A stretch of DNA of 45,144 nt from Pseudomonadota bacterium (GTDB taxonomy: Bacteria > Pseudomonadota > Alphaproteobacteria > Rhizobiales > Beijerinckiaceae), in assembly GCA_021780435.1 (NCBI GenBank), contig JAJXYV010000098.1, positions 1-45,144 on the forward strand. The letters run 5' to 3'. Both the position numbers and the translations under genes were made by a program. The notes beneath the pieces were generated by a model. It had not been told where the DNA came from. It saw only the letters and a program-made list of their open reading frames with translations, and ran no database searches. Of the stretch, positions 1-9,156 are shown piece by piece; within the stretch, counting starts at the first letter, position 1, and each line of letters starts with the position of its first letter.

Positions 1-429
1 GCCGTCACGCGCCGCCACGATTGTTTGCGCTTCGGCCAGCGAAAGACCCGGCCCGCTGATTCCGTCGGCGAGAACCTGTCCCGTCAGGCCGGCGATCGAT
101 GGATCGCCGTCGAACAGGGCGAGCGCGTTTTCGAGCCAGAAGCGGGAGGGCCAGAAATCATCGTCGAAAAAGGCGAGCGCGCCGAAAACGTCGCTGGCGA
201 GGCGGAGGCCGTCGTTGCGTTGCAAGGTCAGACCGGTCCGGCCGACGGCGGCGGTCAAGTCGGGTCGGCCGGTGGGCAGGAGCGAAATGTCATCGTCCGA
301 ACAGCCGACGACGAAAATATGGTCCGGCCGGCGGCTTTGCTCGTCCAGGGCGCCGACGATTTCCGTGACGAGCGCGGGGCGGCCTCGAGTGGCGATGATG
401 ACGGCGATGGCGCCGCCGAGGCTTGTCAT
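1..429 (-). CDS. Glycosyltransferase family 2 protein (3' part outside window)
   Basis: The first 143 codons are present; the C-terminus lies beyond the window edge. The N-terminus reads as a GT-A fold: a first strand AVIIATRGRP, then VTEIVGALDEQS, then IFVVGCSDDD, and later an acidic FFDDDFWP segment in the position of the DXD metal/nucleotide-sugar site. Such enzymes transfer a sugar from a nucleotide donor to a polysaccharide or lipid-linked acceptor at the inner face of the membrane. The ATG overlaps the stop codon of the upstream flippase gene by four bases (ATGA), so the two are almost certainly translated from one mRNA and belong to one surface-polysaccharide locus. Donor and acceptor cannot be told from this fragment. 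Confidence 0.8.
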   Translation of the reverse strand, partial: MTSLGGAIAVIIATRGRPALVTEIVGALDEQSRRPDHIFVVGCSDDDISLLPTGRPDLTAAVGRTGLTLQRNDGLRLASDVFGALAFFDDDFWPSRFWLENALALFDGDPSIAGLTGQVLADGISGPGLSLAEAQTIVAARDG

Positions 430-1895
430 GGCGGTCTTCCAGGGCACAGGCCCTCGGCGCCCGCCGCCTGTCGCATTTTACGTCGAGTCAGCAATTGCGC
501 CGTCGTGGAACGGACCAGCCCGCCGAGATCGAAAATGTAAAGGACGCCGCCGAAGACTGACGTTCCGGCGATGGCGACGAGGACGAGGGCGAGGATCGGC
601 GGCTGCACGCCGCGCAGGGGCCACATGGCGGCGCTGGCCGCCGCGCCGGCGAGAAAGACGATCCCGACGTCGCGGGCGCGGGGCCAATGGGCGCGCCAGC
701 GCCAAGTGAGCGCGACCATGACGAAAAAGCTGACCGCGAGGCTCGCCGAATGGATGATCGCATAGGCCGTAAGATTGGGCGCGAAGGGGCCGAACCAGAT
801 CAGGCCTAGATCAAGGGCGGCCGTCGTGGCCGCCGCGATGAGCGTGAGGCTCGTTCGGCTCTCGAGCTGGGCGATCGGATTGAGGCAGAACTGCCCCAGA
901 CAGAACAAGGTGACGCCCGGCGCGAGAATCAGGCTGAGCGGCTCGAAACTCTCACGGAATTTCGCCGGTGCGACCAGAGCGGTGAAGGCCGGCAGGCCAG
1001 CCATGTAGCCGAGGCAGAGCAGGGCGAGCGTGGCGAAAATGACTGCGCTGTTCCGGGCCACCTGTTCCTCGCCCGCCTTCCCGCCGCCTGTCGCCTTGCG
1101 ATGGACGGCGATCTGGAACAGCAGAATATCGAGCGCGGCGCCGGCGACGAGGATCAGGCGAATCGTCATGTCGGTGGCGAGCGACAATTTTCCCGCCGCC
1201 GCGAAATCGAGATGGGCGGCGGCAAAGCTGCGATTGGCGAGCACCACGCCCTGATAGAAAATATTGGCGACGACGATCGGCGCGCCATAACGCAGATAGA
1301 CGGCAATCTGGGCGCGGCTGGCCTGGGGCAGGCGGGCGTGCGGATCGGTCGCTTGCCGCCAAAGGGCAAGCGTCGCGATCATCGCGCTGGCGGCGGCCAT
1401 CGCCATGACGAGCGTGGGATCGCGGAAATAATAGCCCGCGCCGACCATGGCCACGAAAGCGAGGACGTTCTTCAGAACGACGAGGCTGCTATAGCCCAGA
1501 TTGTGGAACCGCGCCCGCAGCAGGGCGCCGAAGAATTCGAAAAATCCGTTGGCGATCGCTGCAAGCACGGTCGCGACGACCATGGCCCGGCTCATTCCGA
1601 AATCCCGGCCAAGCAGTAGGGCCGCGCCCGCCGCGGTCGCCAGGATCAAGGATCCCGCGAGATAGCCGGCGTTGAGGCTTGCGCGCAGCGCCGGCGCGCC
1701 GGAGCGCGCCTGTTCGGTGTAATAGCGGGTCGCAGAAAGGCGCAGCCAGTCGAAAACGAGGGTGGTCGCCAATGTGGCGGTCATCAGGGCGATGGAAAAG
1801 CGGCCATAGGACGCCGGGCCCAAGACCGCGGCGACACAGAGGCCCAGCAGGAAATTGAGGCCCGCGTTGAGGACGAAGGTCAGGATGATCAGCAT
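426..1895 (-). CDS. Polysaccharide flippase, Wzx/MATE-like (oligosaccharide translocase)
   Basis: A 489-residue, very hydrophobic protein with roughly a dozen predicted membrane helices and the familiar N-terminal pattern of Wzx-type lipid-linked oligosaccharide flippases (MLIILTFVLNAGLNFLLG, then LGPASYGRFSIALM). Proteins of this type move undecaprenyl-linked repeat units across the inner membrane. I chose the ATG at 1895 because a GGAG lies nine bases upstream and the first membrane helix starts there; an in-frame GTG at 1934 would add 13 charged residues. It overlaps the downstream glycosyltransferase by four bases, supporting a joint role in exopolysaccharide or O-antigen assembly. The exact glycan is unknown. 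Confidence 0.85.
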   Translation of the reverse strand: MLIILTFVLNAGLNFLLGLCVAAVLGPASYGRFSIALMTATLATTLVFDWLRLSATRYYTEQARSGAPALRASLNAGYLAGSLILATAAGAALLLGRDFGMSRAMVVATVLAAIANGFFEFFGALLRARFHNLGYSSLVVLKNVLAFVAMVGAGYYFRDPTLVMAMAAASAMIATLALWRQATDPHARLPQASRAQIAVYLRYGAPIVVANIFYQGVVLANRSFAAAHLDFAAAGKLSLATDMTIRLILVAGAALDILLFQIAVHRKATGGGKAGEEQVARNSAVIFATLALLCLGYMAGLPAFTALVAPAKFRESFEPLSLILAPGVTLFCLGQFCLNPIAQLESRTSLTLIAAATTAALDLGLIWFGPFAPNLTAYAIIHSASLAVSFFVMVALTWRWRAHWPRARDVGIVFLAGAAASAAMWPLRGVQPPILALVLVAIAGTSVFGGVLYIFDLGGLVRSTTAQLLTRRKMRQAAGAEGLCPGRPP

Positions 1896-2059
1896 GGCGA
1901 CGCGCTCCGCCCCGTCGCGCGCCCGCACGCGCACAGACGGCCTTTTCCGCGCATCGTTTCCGCTTTCTCCACTTTCATCGGGCCATGATAGGGGCCGGCC
2001 GCTAGGAAATGTTTAAGCGGCGCGACCGGCGCGCGCCGGAGGAGGCGCCAATCGGGGTC

Positions 2060-3403
2060 ATGCTTTACATTCCGCAAACCCGCCGGCGGCTGCTGGGCAG
2101 CATCGCCCGCGCCGCCGCGCTGATCCCCTTTTACCAAGGCCTGGCGCGCGCCAATTCCGATCCGGTCGGCGCCGCCACCGCGGATCTGCTCAAAGGCTTG
2201 AGTGAGGCCGCGCTCGCGGGCCGTCCTTTTGTCCTGCCGGCCGGCGAAACGACGATTTACCAACTGTTTTTGGCCGAGGGGACGCATCTGGTCGGGAACA
2301 AGGCCGGTTCGACACTGAAGCTCGGCTATGCCGGGCCGATGATCTCGAATCATGGCGCGCTGCAAAGGCTGAGCTTCGAAGGCGTAACCTTCGACGGCGC
2401 CGGCCGTCCGATCGACAACGCCTTCGGCCTCCTCACGCTGAGCGACGTCGCCCAGGTCGATATGGAAAATTGCGTCGTCCGCAATACGACGACTGGCCTC
2501 ATGCAGAAGCGCTGTGGCGGGCGCGTCCGCCTCTCGACCTTCCGCGACCTCACGGGCACGGCCATTCTCGATGATAATTGCGCCGGCGTGACCATCGACG
2601 CCAACCGGATCGAACGCTGCGGCGACAATGGCGTGCATCACTGGAGCACGAATTCGAAGCGCCACGACGGCTCGCGCATCAGCAACAACACGATCCGCGA
2701 CATCGACTGCCGCTCCGGATTGCTCGGGCTTTACGGCAATGGCGTGCGGGTCGCCGAATGCGGTCCGGTGACGATAGAGAACAATGTCATCGAACGCTGC
2801 GCCTATACGGCGGTGCGCAATACGGGAGGCTGGGACGTCGTCGTCGCCGACAACCGCTGCAAGAATTTGAATGAAAAAGCGATGTACGCCGAATTCGGCT
2901 TCCGCAACGCCACATTCCGCAACAATGTCATCGAGGATTGCGGCGCCGGAATATCCGCCACCAATTATGTCGGACCCGGCAATGGCGCCGGCGCGTTGAT
3001 TTCGGGCAATGTGGTGTCGAAGATCCGCCCGTCGCATCCCGACGCCGAATTCGGCCCGCGCATGAACTGGCTCTGCGGGGTCGAGGGCGAGGGCGACGTG
3101 CGCATCCTCGGCAATATCGTGACCGGTTCGCCTTGGTTCGGCGTGCTGGCGGGCTTTTTCGACGCGCGCAACAATGTGGTCGTCGAGGCCAATCGCCTGA
3201 TAGACAATGAATATGCGGTCGGCTTTGCGGCCCAGGGCGACCGGCTGGGTCCTTGCGAAATCGTCGGAAACGAGATGCGCGGCTCGAAAAAGGCGAATAT
3301 CGTCGCCATGTTCCAGACGGACGTGATCAGCGGCGATCTCGCTTTGCCTGACGCCGTCAACACGTTCCGGAATGTCGTCATCCACGACAACCGAATTTTT
3401 TGA
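2060..3403 (+). CDS. Tat-exported right-handed beta-helix repeat protein (TIGR03808-like)
   Basis: A 447-residue protein starting with a twin-arginine signal ([15 protein letters not shown], residues about 7-21), then a long series of short repeats with regular Asn residues (for example [57 protein letters not shown]). This asparagine-ladder pattern is typical of parallel beta-helix proteins such as AlgG-type carbohydrate lyases or epimerases. It matches what I know of TIGR03808 ('twin-arg-translocated uncharacterized repeat protein'), whose function is unknown. Start: ATG at 2060, with GGAGGAGG 14 bases upstream; an in-frame ATG at 2009 would put a charged stretch before the signal and is less likely. 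It is divergent from the polysaccharide genes, so an activity on an exported glycan is plausible but inferred. Confidence 0.8.
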   Translation: MLYIPQTRRRLLGSIARAAALIPFYQGLARANSDPVGAATADLLKGLSEAALAGRPFVLPAGETTIYQLFLAEGTHLVGNKAGSTLKLGYAGPMISNHGALQRLSFEGVTFDGAGRPIDNAFGLLTLSDVAQVDMENCVVRNTTTGLMQKRCGGRVRLSTFRDLTGTAILDDNCAGVTIDANRIERCGDNGVHHWSTNSKRHDGSRISNNTIRDIDCRSGLLGLYGNGVRVAECGPVTIENNVIERCAYTAVRNTGGWDVVVADNRCKNLNEKAMYAEFGFRNATFRNNVIEDCGAGISATNYVGPGNGAGALISGNVVSKIRPSHPDAEFGPRMNWLCGVEGEGDVRILGNIVTGSPWFGVLAGFFDARNNVVVEANRLIDNEYAVGFAAQGDRLGPCEIVGNEMRGSKKANIVAMFQTDVISGDLALPDAVNTFRNVVIHDNRIF

Positions 3404-3408
3404 TTTCG

Positions 3409-3425
3409 TTAATGATATTGTTAAC
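3409..3425. promoter_or_regulatory. TTAA-N8-TTAAC motif upstream of gshB
   Basis: Two TTAA boxes (3409-3412 and 3421-3424, the second as GTTAAC) lie in an AT-rich pocket between the stop of the beta-helix gene and gshB. The CtrA consensus is TTAA-N7-TTAA; here the gap is eight bases, so this is at best a degenerate site. It may simply be part of the gshB promoter. Confidence 0.25.
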
Positions 3426-3483
3426 ATCCGCCGCGCCGAATCCTTCGGCGGGTTCGCGGACAAAGGCTGGAGTCGAGGTGGCG

Positions 3484-4452
3484 ATGAGCAGCAGGTTCAG
3501 GAAAATCGCCGTTCAGATGGATCCCATCGAACGGATCAATATCGCCGGCGATTCCACCTTCGCTTTGCTGCTGGAAGCCCAGGCCCGCGACATCGAGATC
3601 TGCTATTATACGCCGGATCGCCTGTCCCTTCGCGGTTCGGACGTCGTCGCCCTTGCGCAGGACCTGCGGGTGCGCGATGTGAAGGGCGATCATTTCGATC
3701 TCGGGGCTGCGCGCGAAGTTTGTTTGCGCGACATGGACATCGTCTTGCTGCGTCAGGACCCGCCCTTCGATCTGGCCTATATCACCTCGACCCATCTGCT
3801 CGAAATGGTCGGCGGCCGAACCCTGGTGGTCAACGATCCGGCCTCCGTGCGCAACGCGCCGGAAAAATTGTTTGTGATGAATTTCCCTCAGCTGATGCCG
3901 CCGACCCTGATCACGCGCGACAAGGGCGCGATCGACGCCTTTCGCGCCGAACATGGCGAGGTGGTGATGAAGCCGCTGCATGGCCACGGCGGCGCGGCCG
4001 TGTTCCGCCTGCTGAAGCAGGACGCCAATTACGGCTCGCTCTACGATCTTTTCGCGACCAGCTTCCGCGAGCAATGGGTCGTGCAGAAATTCCTGCCCGC
4101 CGTGGCGAAGGGCGACAAGCGCATCATCCTGGTCGACGGCGAGCCCGCCGGCGCGGTCAATCGCGTCCCGGCGGACAATGACATCCGTTCGAACATGGTG
4201 CGCGGCGGCGCGGCCGAGGCGACCGCGCTGTCGCCGCGCGAACAGGAAATCTGTGCGGCCATCGGCCCCGAACTGAAAAGGCGCGGCCTGGTTTTCGTCG
4301 GGATCGACGTGATCGACGGCTATCTCACCGAAATCAACGTCACCTCGCCGACGGGCGTCCGCGCGATCAAGCGCACCGGCGGGCCCGACGTCGCCGTGAC
4401 GATCTGGGATGCGATCGAACGCAAGGCCGCGCAGCTGGAGGCGGTCGGATGA
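3484..4452 (+). CDS. gshB: Glutathione synthetase
   Basis: A 322-residue ATP-grasp enzyme that joins gamma-glutamylcysteine and glycine to give glutathione in the cytoplasm. Supporting motifs are [13 protein letters not shown] and [13 protein letters not shown] in the N-terminal domain, the ATP-binding loop [14 protein letters not shown], and the C-terminal [19 protein letters not shown] that supplies metal ligands. Length fits the bacterial GshB family. The ATG at 3484 is chosen because the homologous region begins just after it and GAGG lies upstream; the reading frame stays open to 3400 without family similarity. Its stop overlaps the start of glnD (ATGA at 4449-4452), so the two are translationally coupled. 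Confidence 0.95.
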   Translation: MSSRFRKIAVQMDPIERINIAGDSTFALLLEAQARDIEICYYTPDRLSLRGSDVVALAQDLRVRDVKGDHFDLGAAREVCLRDMDIVLLRQDPPFDLAYITSTHLLEMVGGRTLVVNDPASVRNAPEKLFVMNFPQLMPPTLITRDKGAIDAFRAEHGEVVMKPLHGHGGAAVFRLLKQDANYGSLYDLFATSFREQWVVQKFLPAVAKGDKRIILVDGEPAGAVNRVPADNDIRSNMVRGGAAEATALSPREQEICAAIGPELKRRGLVFVGIDVIDGYLTEINVTSPTGVRAIKRTGGPDVAVTIWDAIERKAAQLEAVG

Positions 4453-7268
4453 ACCTTCAAGGCAATCTCTCCTCGCGGGATTCTTCGACGCCGAAATGGA
4501 CCGGCCCGCGCCTCGAATTGCCGATGAAGACCCTGATCGACCGCGCGGCGCTCGACGCCAGTGTCGCCGCGCTCGCCAAGCAGCATGGCGGCGGAACGCC
4601 GGATTTTCGCAAGGCGGTGGTCGACATTTTCGCCGAATATCTCGCGCGGGGCGCAGCGACCGCCCGCGCGGCGCTTGAGAACAAGGGTTCGGGCCTCGCC
4701 TGCGGCGCGCATCTCGCTTTCATCGAGGACGAGCTCATCCGGGCGATTCACTGCTGCGTGGTGAAATTTATCCATCCCTCGGAAAAGCCGCGCCGCCTGT
4801 GCGTCGTCGCCGTCGGCGGCTATGGCCGCGGCGCTCTCGCCCCCGGCTCCGATATCGACCTGCTCTTCCTCTTGCCCAGCCGCGGCCAGGCCGGCGAGGA
4901 AGCCGTGGTCGAGGCCATTCTTTATCTGCTCTGGGACCTCAAGCAGAAGGTTGGCCACGCGACGCGGACGATCGAGGAATCGCTCCGGCAGGCCAAGGCC
5001 GACACGACCATTCGCACGACCTTGCTGGAATGCCGCTTCGTGCTTGGCGAGCGCTCGCTTCTCGACACGTTGCTGGCGCGCTTCGATCAGGAGATCGTCC
5101 GCAACACCGCGCCGGAATTCGTCGCCGCCAAACTGGCCGAGCGCGACGCGCGCGTCCAGCGCGCGGGGGCGTCGCGTTATCTCGTCGAGCCCAACATCAA
5201 GGAAGGCAAGGGTGGCTTGCGCGACCTCAACACCTTGTTTTGGATCGCAAAATACGCCTATCGCGTGCACGACGCCGAAGCCCTCGTCGGGGTTGGCCTG
5301 TTCAGCGCGCGTGAGCTGCGGATGTTTCGCCGCTGCGAGACCTTCCTCTGGAAGGTCCGCTGCTTCATGCATTTCCTGACCGGCCGGGCCGAAGAGCGGC
5401 TGAGCTTCGAATTGCAGCGACAGATCGCGACGCAGCTCGGCTATGCGCCACGCGGCGGCCTCTCCGCCGTCGAACGTTTCATGCGGCATTATTTCACGGT
5501 CGCCAAAAACGTCGGCGATCTGACCAATATCGTTTGCGCCGGGCTCGAAGAACGCCAGGCCAAACCGCGCGCCGTCTTCGACCGTTTCGTCAGCAAATTG
5601 CGCCGGCGCGCCAAGCCGCGCGACCTTGGCCCATTCGCGATCGAAACCGACCGGGTCACCGTCGCGTCGAGCGATGTCTTCGACCGCGATCCGGTCAATC
5701 TCATCCGGCTCTTCCATGTAGCGGCGCGTAACGAACTGCCGATCCATCCCGACGCCTTGCGCCTGGTGACCCAATCCCTGCCGCGCATCGACAGCGCGGT
5801 GCGGGTGGACCCCGAGGCCAACCATCTCTTCCTCGAGGTCCTGACCTCGGCGAAATCCTCGGAGCGCGCTCTGCGCCTCATGAACGAAGCCGGGGTGCTC
5901 GGCCGTTTCATCCCGGATTTCGGCCGCATCGTCGCGATGATGCAGTTCAACATGTATCATCATTATACGGTGGACGAGCATCTGATCCGCGCCGTCGGCC
6001 AGCTCGCGGCGGCCGATCTCGGCCAGACGACCGGCGAACTACCGCTCGTGAGTTCGATCCTGCCGACCATCAGCCATCGGCGCGCGCTTTATGTCGCCGT
6101 CCTGCTGCACGACATCGCCAAGGGCCGGAAGGAGGATCATTCGATCGTCGGCGCGGACATCGCCCGCAAGCTCGGCCCGCGCCTCGGCCTCACCGACGCG
6201 GAAACCGAAGCCGCCGCCTGGCTGGTCGAATATCACCTGATCATGTCCAATATCGCCCAGAGCCGCGACCTCGGCGACAGCCGGACAATCGAGAGCTTCG
6301 CGAAGGTCGTGCAGACGATCGAGCGGCTGAAAATGTTGCTGGTCCTTACCGTCAGCGACATCCGCGCCGTTGGTCCGGGGGTGTGGAACGGCTGGAAGGG
6401 CGAGTTGCTGCGCACGCTCTATTGGGAGACCGAGCTGGTGCTCGCGGGCGGCCATTCCTCGGTCGATCGCAAGCGCCGGGTCCAGAAATCCCAGGCCGAA
6501 CTGCGCGAAAAGCTTCCGGCCTGGTCCGACCACGAATTCGGCGATTACGCGGCGCGACATTACCCGGCCTACTGGCTCAAGGTCGATCTGCCGCACCGCA
6601 TCGAGCACGCGCAACTGCTCCACGCGAGCGCGGTCCAGATGAACTCGCTCGCGACGGAGGTCTCGACGGATTCCTTCCGCGGCGTGACCGAACTGACGGT
6701 CGTTGCGCCCGACCATCCGCGCCTGCTGTCGATCATCGCCGGCGCCTGCGCCGCCTCGGGCGCGAATATCGTCGACGCCCAGATCTTCACGACCACCGAC
6801 GGCCTCGCGCTTGACACGATCTGCGTGTCGCGCGCCTTCGACCAGGACGGCGACGAAATGCGGCGCGGCCAGCGCATCGCGCGTTCCATCGAACAGGCTC
6901 TGCGCGGCGAAATCCGCCTCAGCGACGCGGTCGCCGCGCGGGCCGCCAGGGCTCCGTCGCGCGAAGAGACGTTCAGCGTGCCGCCCGACGTCGTCATCGA
7001 CAACAGCCTGTCCCATATGTACAGCGTCGTCGAAGTTTCGGGCCTCGACCGGCCAGGACTGCTCTATGAGCTGACCTTTGTCCTGTCGAGGCTCAACCTG
7101 AACATCGCCTCGGCCCATATCGTGACCTTCGGCGAAAAGGCCGTGGACACATTTTATGTCAGCGATCTGACAGGGGCCAAGGTCGTCAATCCGGCGCGGC
7201 AGGCGGCCGTGCGTCGCAATCTGCTGGAAGTGTTCAGCGGCGCGGCGCGACCGGTCAAGACGGCCTGA
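4449..7268 (+). CDS. glnD: Bifunctional uridylyltransferase/uridylyl-removing enzyme
   Basis: A 939-residue nitrogen sensor that uridylylates PII proteins (GlnB/GlnK) when glutamine is low and removes UMP when glutamine is high. Domain order as expected: nucleotidyltransferase domain with [19 protein letters not shown] (about residues 120-140), GlnD PII-uridylyltransferase helical domain with the [12 protein letters not shown]-like region, an HD phosphohydrolase domain with [14 protein letters not shown] (about 552-566) for the removing activity, and two C-terminal ACT domains (starting near 747 and 857) that bind glutamine. All catalytic motifs are intact. It begins inside the gshB stop codon, a coupling that ties nitrogen sensing to glutathione synthesis at the level of expression. 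Confidence 0.96.
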   Translation: MNLQGNLSSRDSSTPKWTGPRLELPMKTLIDRAALDASVAALAKQHGGGTPDFRKAVVDIFAEYLARGAATARAALENKGSGLACGAHLAFIEDELIRAIHCCVVKFIHPSEKPRRLCVVAVGGYGRGALAPGSDIDLLFLLPSRGQAGEEAVVEAILYLLWDLKQKVGHATRTIEESLRQAKADTTIRTTLLECRFVLGERSLLDTLLARFDQEIVRNTAPEFVAAKLAERDARVQRAGASRYLVEPNIKEGKGGLRDLNTLFWIAKYAYRVHDAEALVGVGLFSARELRMFRRCETFLWKVRCFMHFLTGRAEERLSFELQRQIATQLGYAPRGGLSAVERFMRHYFTVAKNVGDLTNIVCAGLEERQAKPRAVFDRFVSKLRRRAKPRDLGPFAIETDRVTVASSDVFDRDPVNLIRLFHVAARNELPIHPDALRLVTQSLPRIDSAVRVDPEANHLFLEVLTSAKSSERALRLMNEAGVLGRFIPDFGRIVAMMQFNMYHHYTVDEHLIRAVGQLAAADLGQTTGELPLVSSILPTISHRRALYVAVLLHDIAKGRKEDHSIVGADIARKLGPRLGLTDAETEAAAWLVEYHLIMSNIAQSRDLGDSRTIESFAKVVQTIERLKMLLVLTVSDIRAVGPGVWNGWKGELLRTLYWETELVLAGGHSSVDRKRRVQKSQAELREKLPAWSDHEFGDYAARHYPAYWLKVDLPHRIEHAQLLHASAVQMNSLATEVSTDSFRGVTELTVVAPDHPRLLSIIAGACAASGANIVDAQIFTTTDGLALDTICVSRAFDQDGDEMRRGQRIARSIEQALRGEIRLSDAVAARAARAPSREETFSVPPDVVIDNSLSHMYSVVEVSGLDRPGLLYELTFVLSRLNLNIASAHIVTFGEKAVDTFYVSDLTGAKVVNPARQAAVRRNLLEVFSGAARPVKTA

Positions 7269-7283
7269 CTGGACTTGAGCCTT

Positions 7284-7307
7284 GCCGGCGCCTATCTTCC
7301 CGCCGGC
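7284..7307 (+). terminator. Hairpin after glnD, possible terminator
   Basis: Perfect 7-bp arms GCCGGCG (7284-7290) and CGCCGGC (7301-7307) enclose a 10-base loop just after the glnD stop. No T-run follows, so intrinsic termination would be weak; it could instead stabilise the 3' end of the gshB-glnD mRNA. Confidence 0.35.
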
Positions 7308-7324
7308 GAAGGACGGGGGCGGAC

Positions 7325-7768
7325 ATGATCGGCTGGTTGGGCGGGGCTTATCTCTGGGTGAAAGCGGCGCATGTCATCGCGACCTTTTTCTGGATCGCCG
7401 GCCTGTTCGCTTTGCCGCGCTATCTCGTCTATCAGCACGCGACGCCGCCCGGATCGGCGGAAGAGGCGCTGTGGAGCGCGCGCTGCGCGCGCCTGCGCCG
7501 GATCATCCTCACGCCCTCGGTCGTCGCCGTCTGGCTGCTCGGGCTGGCGCTCGCCTTCAACATCGGCTTTGCGGGGAATGGCTGGCTCCACGCCAAGCTG
7601 ACCATCGTCGCGCTGCTGACGGGTTATCATTACTGGGCTGTTGGCGTCGCCCGGAAAATGAGCCGCGGCGAACGGCCCTATGCCGAAAAGACGCTGCGCG
7701 TCGCCAATGAAGCGCCGGCTTTGGCGACAATTCTTGCCGTGATCCTGGTGATCGTGCGCCCGTTCTGA
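7325..7768 (+). CDS. CopD/HemJ-family integral membrane protein
   Basis: A 147-residue protein with four predicted membrane helices. It resembles the HemJ/UPF0093 group: the N-terminal helix carries WVKAAHVIATFFWIAGLF followed by ALPRYLVYQ, where the His and the LPR motif are family hallmarks, and a central GWLHAKLTIVALLTGYHYW segment has the second conserved His/Lys region. HemJ oxidises protoporphyrinogen IX to protoporphyrin IX in many bacteria that lack HemY/HemG. The match to HemJ is good but the C-terminal half is divergent and a paralogous CopD-like protein cannot be excluded. No haem-synthesis gene lies next to it in this window. Confidence 0.7.
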   Translation: MIGWLGGAYLWVKAAHVIATFFWIAGLFALPRYLVYQHATPPGSAEEALWSARCARLRRIILTPSVVAVWLLGLALAFNIGFAGNGWLHAKLTIVALLTGYHYWAVGVARKMSRGERPYAEKTLRVANEAPALATILAVILVIVRPF

Positions 7769-7809
7769 CAGGATCGCGCCGCTGCGGCGGCGGGGCGCGC
7801 GCGGATTGG

Positions 7810-7838
7810 CTTGATTTTTAGCGCCGGCGGGCCGATAT
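7810..7838 (+). promoter_or_regulatory. Sigma-32 (RpoH) type promoter for grpE
   Basis: CTTG at 7810-7813 and CCGATAT at 7832-7838 are separated by exactly 18 bases. The alphaproteobacterial RpoH consensus is CTTG-N17/18-CCTATnT, so only one position of the -10 box deviates. Spacing is identical to the dnaK promoter in this window. Transcription would start near 7845, which rules out the ATG at 7837 (inside the -10 box) as the grpE start. Confidence 0.65.
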
Positions 7839-7869
7839 GCAGGCCAGAATGACAAATCCGGAACCGAGA

Positions 7870-8457
7870 ATGATCGACGAACAGACCCCGCAGAACGAGG
7901 CCGAACCGGAAAAGGATACGGCGTCCGAGACGGCCGCTGGCGGCCCGGCATCCGGCGACGCCGAGCGCGACGCCGCCGCGGTCCAGGCGCTGATCGCGGA
8001 GAACGCCAGCCTGAAGGACAAGCTGCTGCGCACGCTCGCTGATATGGAAAATCTGCGCCGCCGCACCGAGAAGGAGGTCGCCGACGCCAAGGCCTATGGC
8101 GTGGCGAGCTTCGCCCGCGACATGCTGACTTTCGCCGACAACCTGCGCCGAGCGCTCGAAAATGTGCCGCCGGAGACTCGCGAGGCCGCCGACAATACGC
8201 TCAAAGCCTTTGTCGAGGGCATCGAACTCACCGAACGCGACTTCCTGTCGCGCCTGTCGCGCCACGGCGTCCGCAAACTGGAGCCAAAAGGCCAGAAATT
8301 CGATCCGAATTTCCACGAAGCCCTGTTCGAAGCGCACGACGAGAGCATGCCGCCGGGAACGGTGGCCCATGTCGTGGAGGAAGGTTTCGCCATTGGCGAG
8401 CGGGTTCTGCGTCCCGCCAAGGTCGGCGTGGCCAAGGGCGGCGCCAAAGCCGGTTGA
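7870..8457 (+). CDS. grpE: GrpE nucleotide exchange factor
   Basis: A cytoplasmic co-chaperone that releases ADP from DnaK. The protein (195 residues) has an acidic, disordered N-terminus, a long coiled coil (residues about 35-85, [20 protein letters not shown] then [13 protein letters not shown]), the central [17 protein letters not shown] segment, and the C-terminal beta domain ending [15 protein letters not shown], all standard for the family. Three in-frame ATGs exist (7837, 7849, 7870). I chose 7870 because a sigma-32-type -10 box overlaps 7837 and would leave almost no leader for 7849, while GGA lies seven bases before 7870. It sits apart from dnaK-dnaJ but seems to share their heat-shock control. 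Confidence 0.93.
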   Translation: MIDEQTPQNEAEPEKDTASETAAGGPASGDAERDAAAVQALIAENASLKDKLLRTLADMENLRRRTEKEVADAKAYGVASFARDMLTFADNLRRALENVPPETREAADNTLKAFVEGIELTERDFLSRLSRHGVRKLEPKGQKFDPNFHEALFEAHDESMPPGTVAHVVEEGFAIGERVLRPAKVGVAKGGAKAG

Positions 8458-8461
8458 ACCG

Positions 8462-9067
8462 ATGATCCTGCTGCGGCCCGGCCTTCGCCTTTATAAATCG
8501 GCGCTGGATCGGGCGGGGCAGGAAGCGCTTTTGGGCGATCTGCGCGCGATCCTGCGTGAAGCGCCGCTGTTCCGGCCGAAAATGCCGCGTTCGGGCAAGG
8601 AATTTTCCGTCCGCATGAGCAATTGCGGGGCTCTTGGCTGGGTGTCGGATGTTTCCGGCTATCGCTATCAGCCTTGCCACCCGGAAACCGGGCGACCCTG
8701 GCCGGCCATGCCCGAGCGTATCCTCGGCCTGTGGCGGGATTTCGCCAAATGCCTGATCGAGCCTGACGCCTGTCTGATCAATTATTATGATGAAACGGCG
8801 CGGATGGGGCCGCATCAGGATCGCGACGAGGCGGATTTTTCCGTCCCCATCCTGTCGCTGTCGCTCGGGGACTCGTGCCGCTTCCGTTATGGCGGAGACA
8901 ACCGCCGCGACCCCAGCGCGACGGTCAGGCTCGACTCCGGCGATATTCTTGTCTTCGGCGGTCCGGCGCGGCTGATGTTCCACGGCGTGGACCGCGTGTC
9001 GCCCGGAACCTCGACCTTGCTCGAGCCGCCCGGCCGGATCAATCTGACCTTGCGCCGGGCGGTCTGA
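8462..9067 (+). CDS. alkB: AlkB-type DNA/RNA oxidative demethylase
   Basis: A 201-residue Fe(II)/2-oxoglutarate dioxygenase that removes methyl groups from 1-methyladenine and 3-methylcytosine in nucleic acids. Iron ligands are visible as HQD (His118, Asp120) and His174 in MFHGVDRV, and the 2-oxoglutarate-binding arginines as Arg192 and Arg198 in RINLTLRR. The substrate-lid region LINYYDETARMGPHQD matches AlkB closely. The ATG lies four bases after the grpE stop, so it is probably read through from the heat-shock promoter of grpE; co-transcription of an alkylation-repair gene with grpE is a noteworthy link. Another repair gene, tag, lies at 44.1 kb but is not linked. Confidence 0.92.
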   Translation: MILLRPGLRLYKSALDRAGQEALLGDLRAILREAPLFRPKMPRSGKEFSVRMSNCGALGWVSDVSGYRYQPCHPETGRPWPAMPERILGLWRDFAKCLIEPDACLINYYDETARMGPHQDRDEADFSVPILSLSLGDSCRFRYGGDNRRDPSATVRLDSGDILVFGGPARLMFHGVDRVSPGTSTLLEPPGRINLTLRRAV

Positions 9068-9079
9068 ACGGTCCAGGGC

Positions 9080-9117
9080 GGCGTCCGCGAGATCGCAACG
9101 CGATCCGCGGAAACGCC
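9080..9117. terminator. Strong hairpin between convergent alkB and gpmA
   Basis: GATCGC (9091-9096), loop AAC, GCGATC (9100-9105) form the core; TCCGCG (9084-9089) pairs with CGCGGA (9106-9111) across a single bulged A, and GGCG (9080-9083) pairs with CGCC (9114-9117) across an AA bulge. That gives 16 base pairs in all. It lies in the middle of the convergent intergenic gap and likely serves as a two-way terminator, although no T-run follows on either strand. Confidence 0.6.
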
Positions 9118-9156
9118 ACCGCGCGAAAACCCTTCAAATCGCGAGCGGAATTCCGG

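Noticed and set aside
4320-5981. Open frame of 553 codons antisense to glnD
   Set aside because: Same reason: a shadow of GC-rich codon bias, no ribosome-binding site and no domain.
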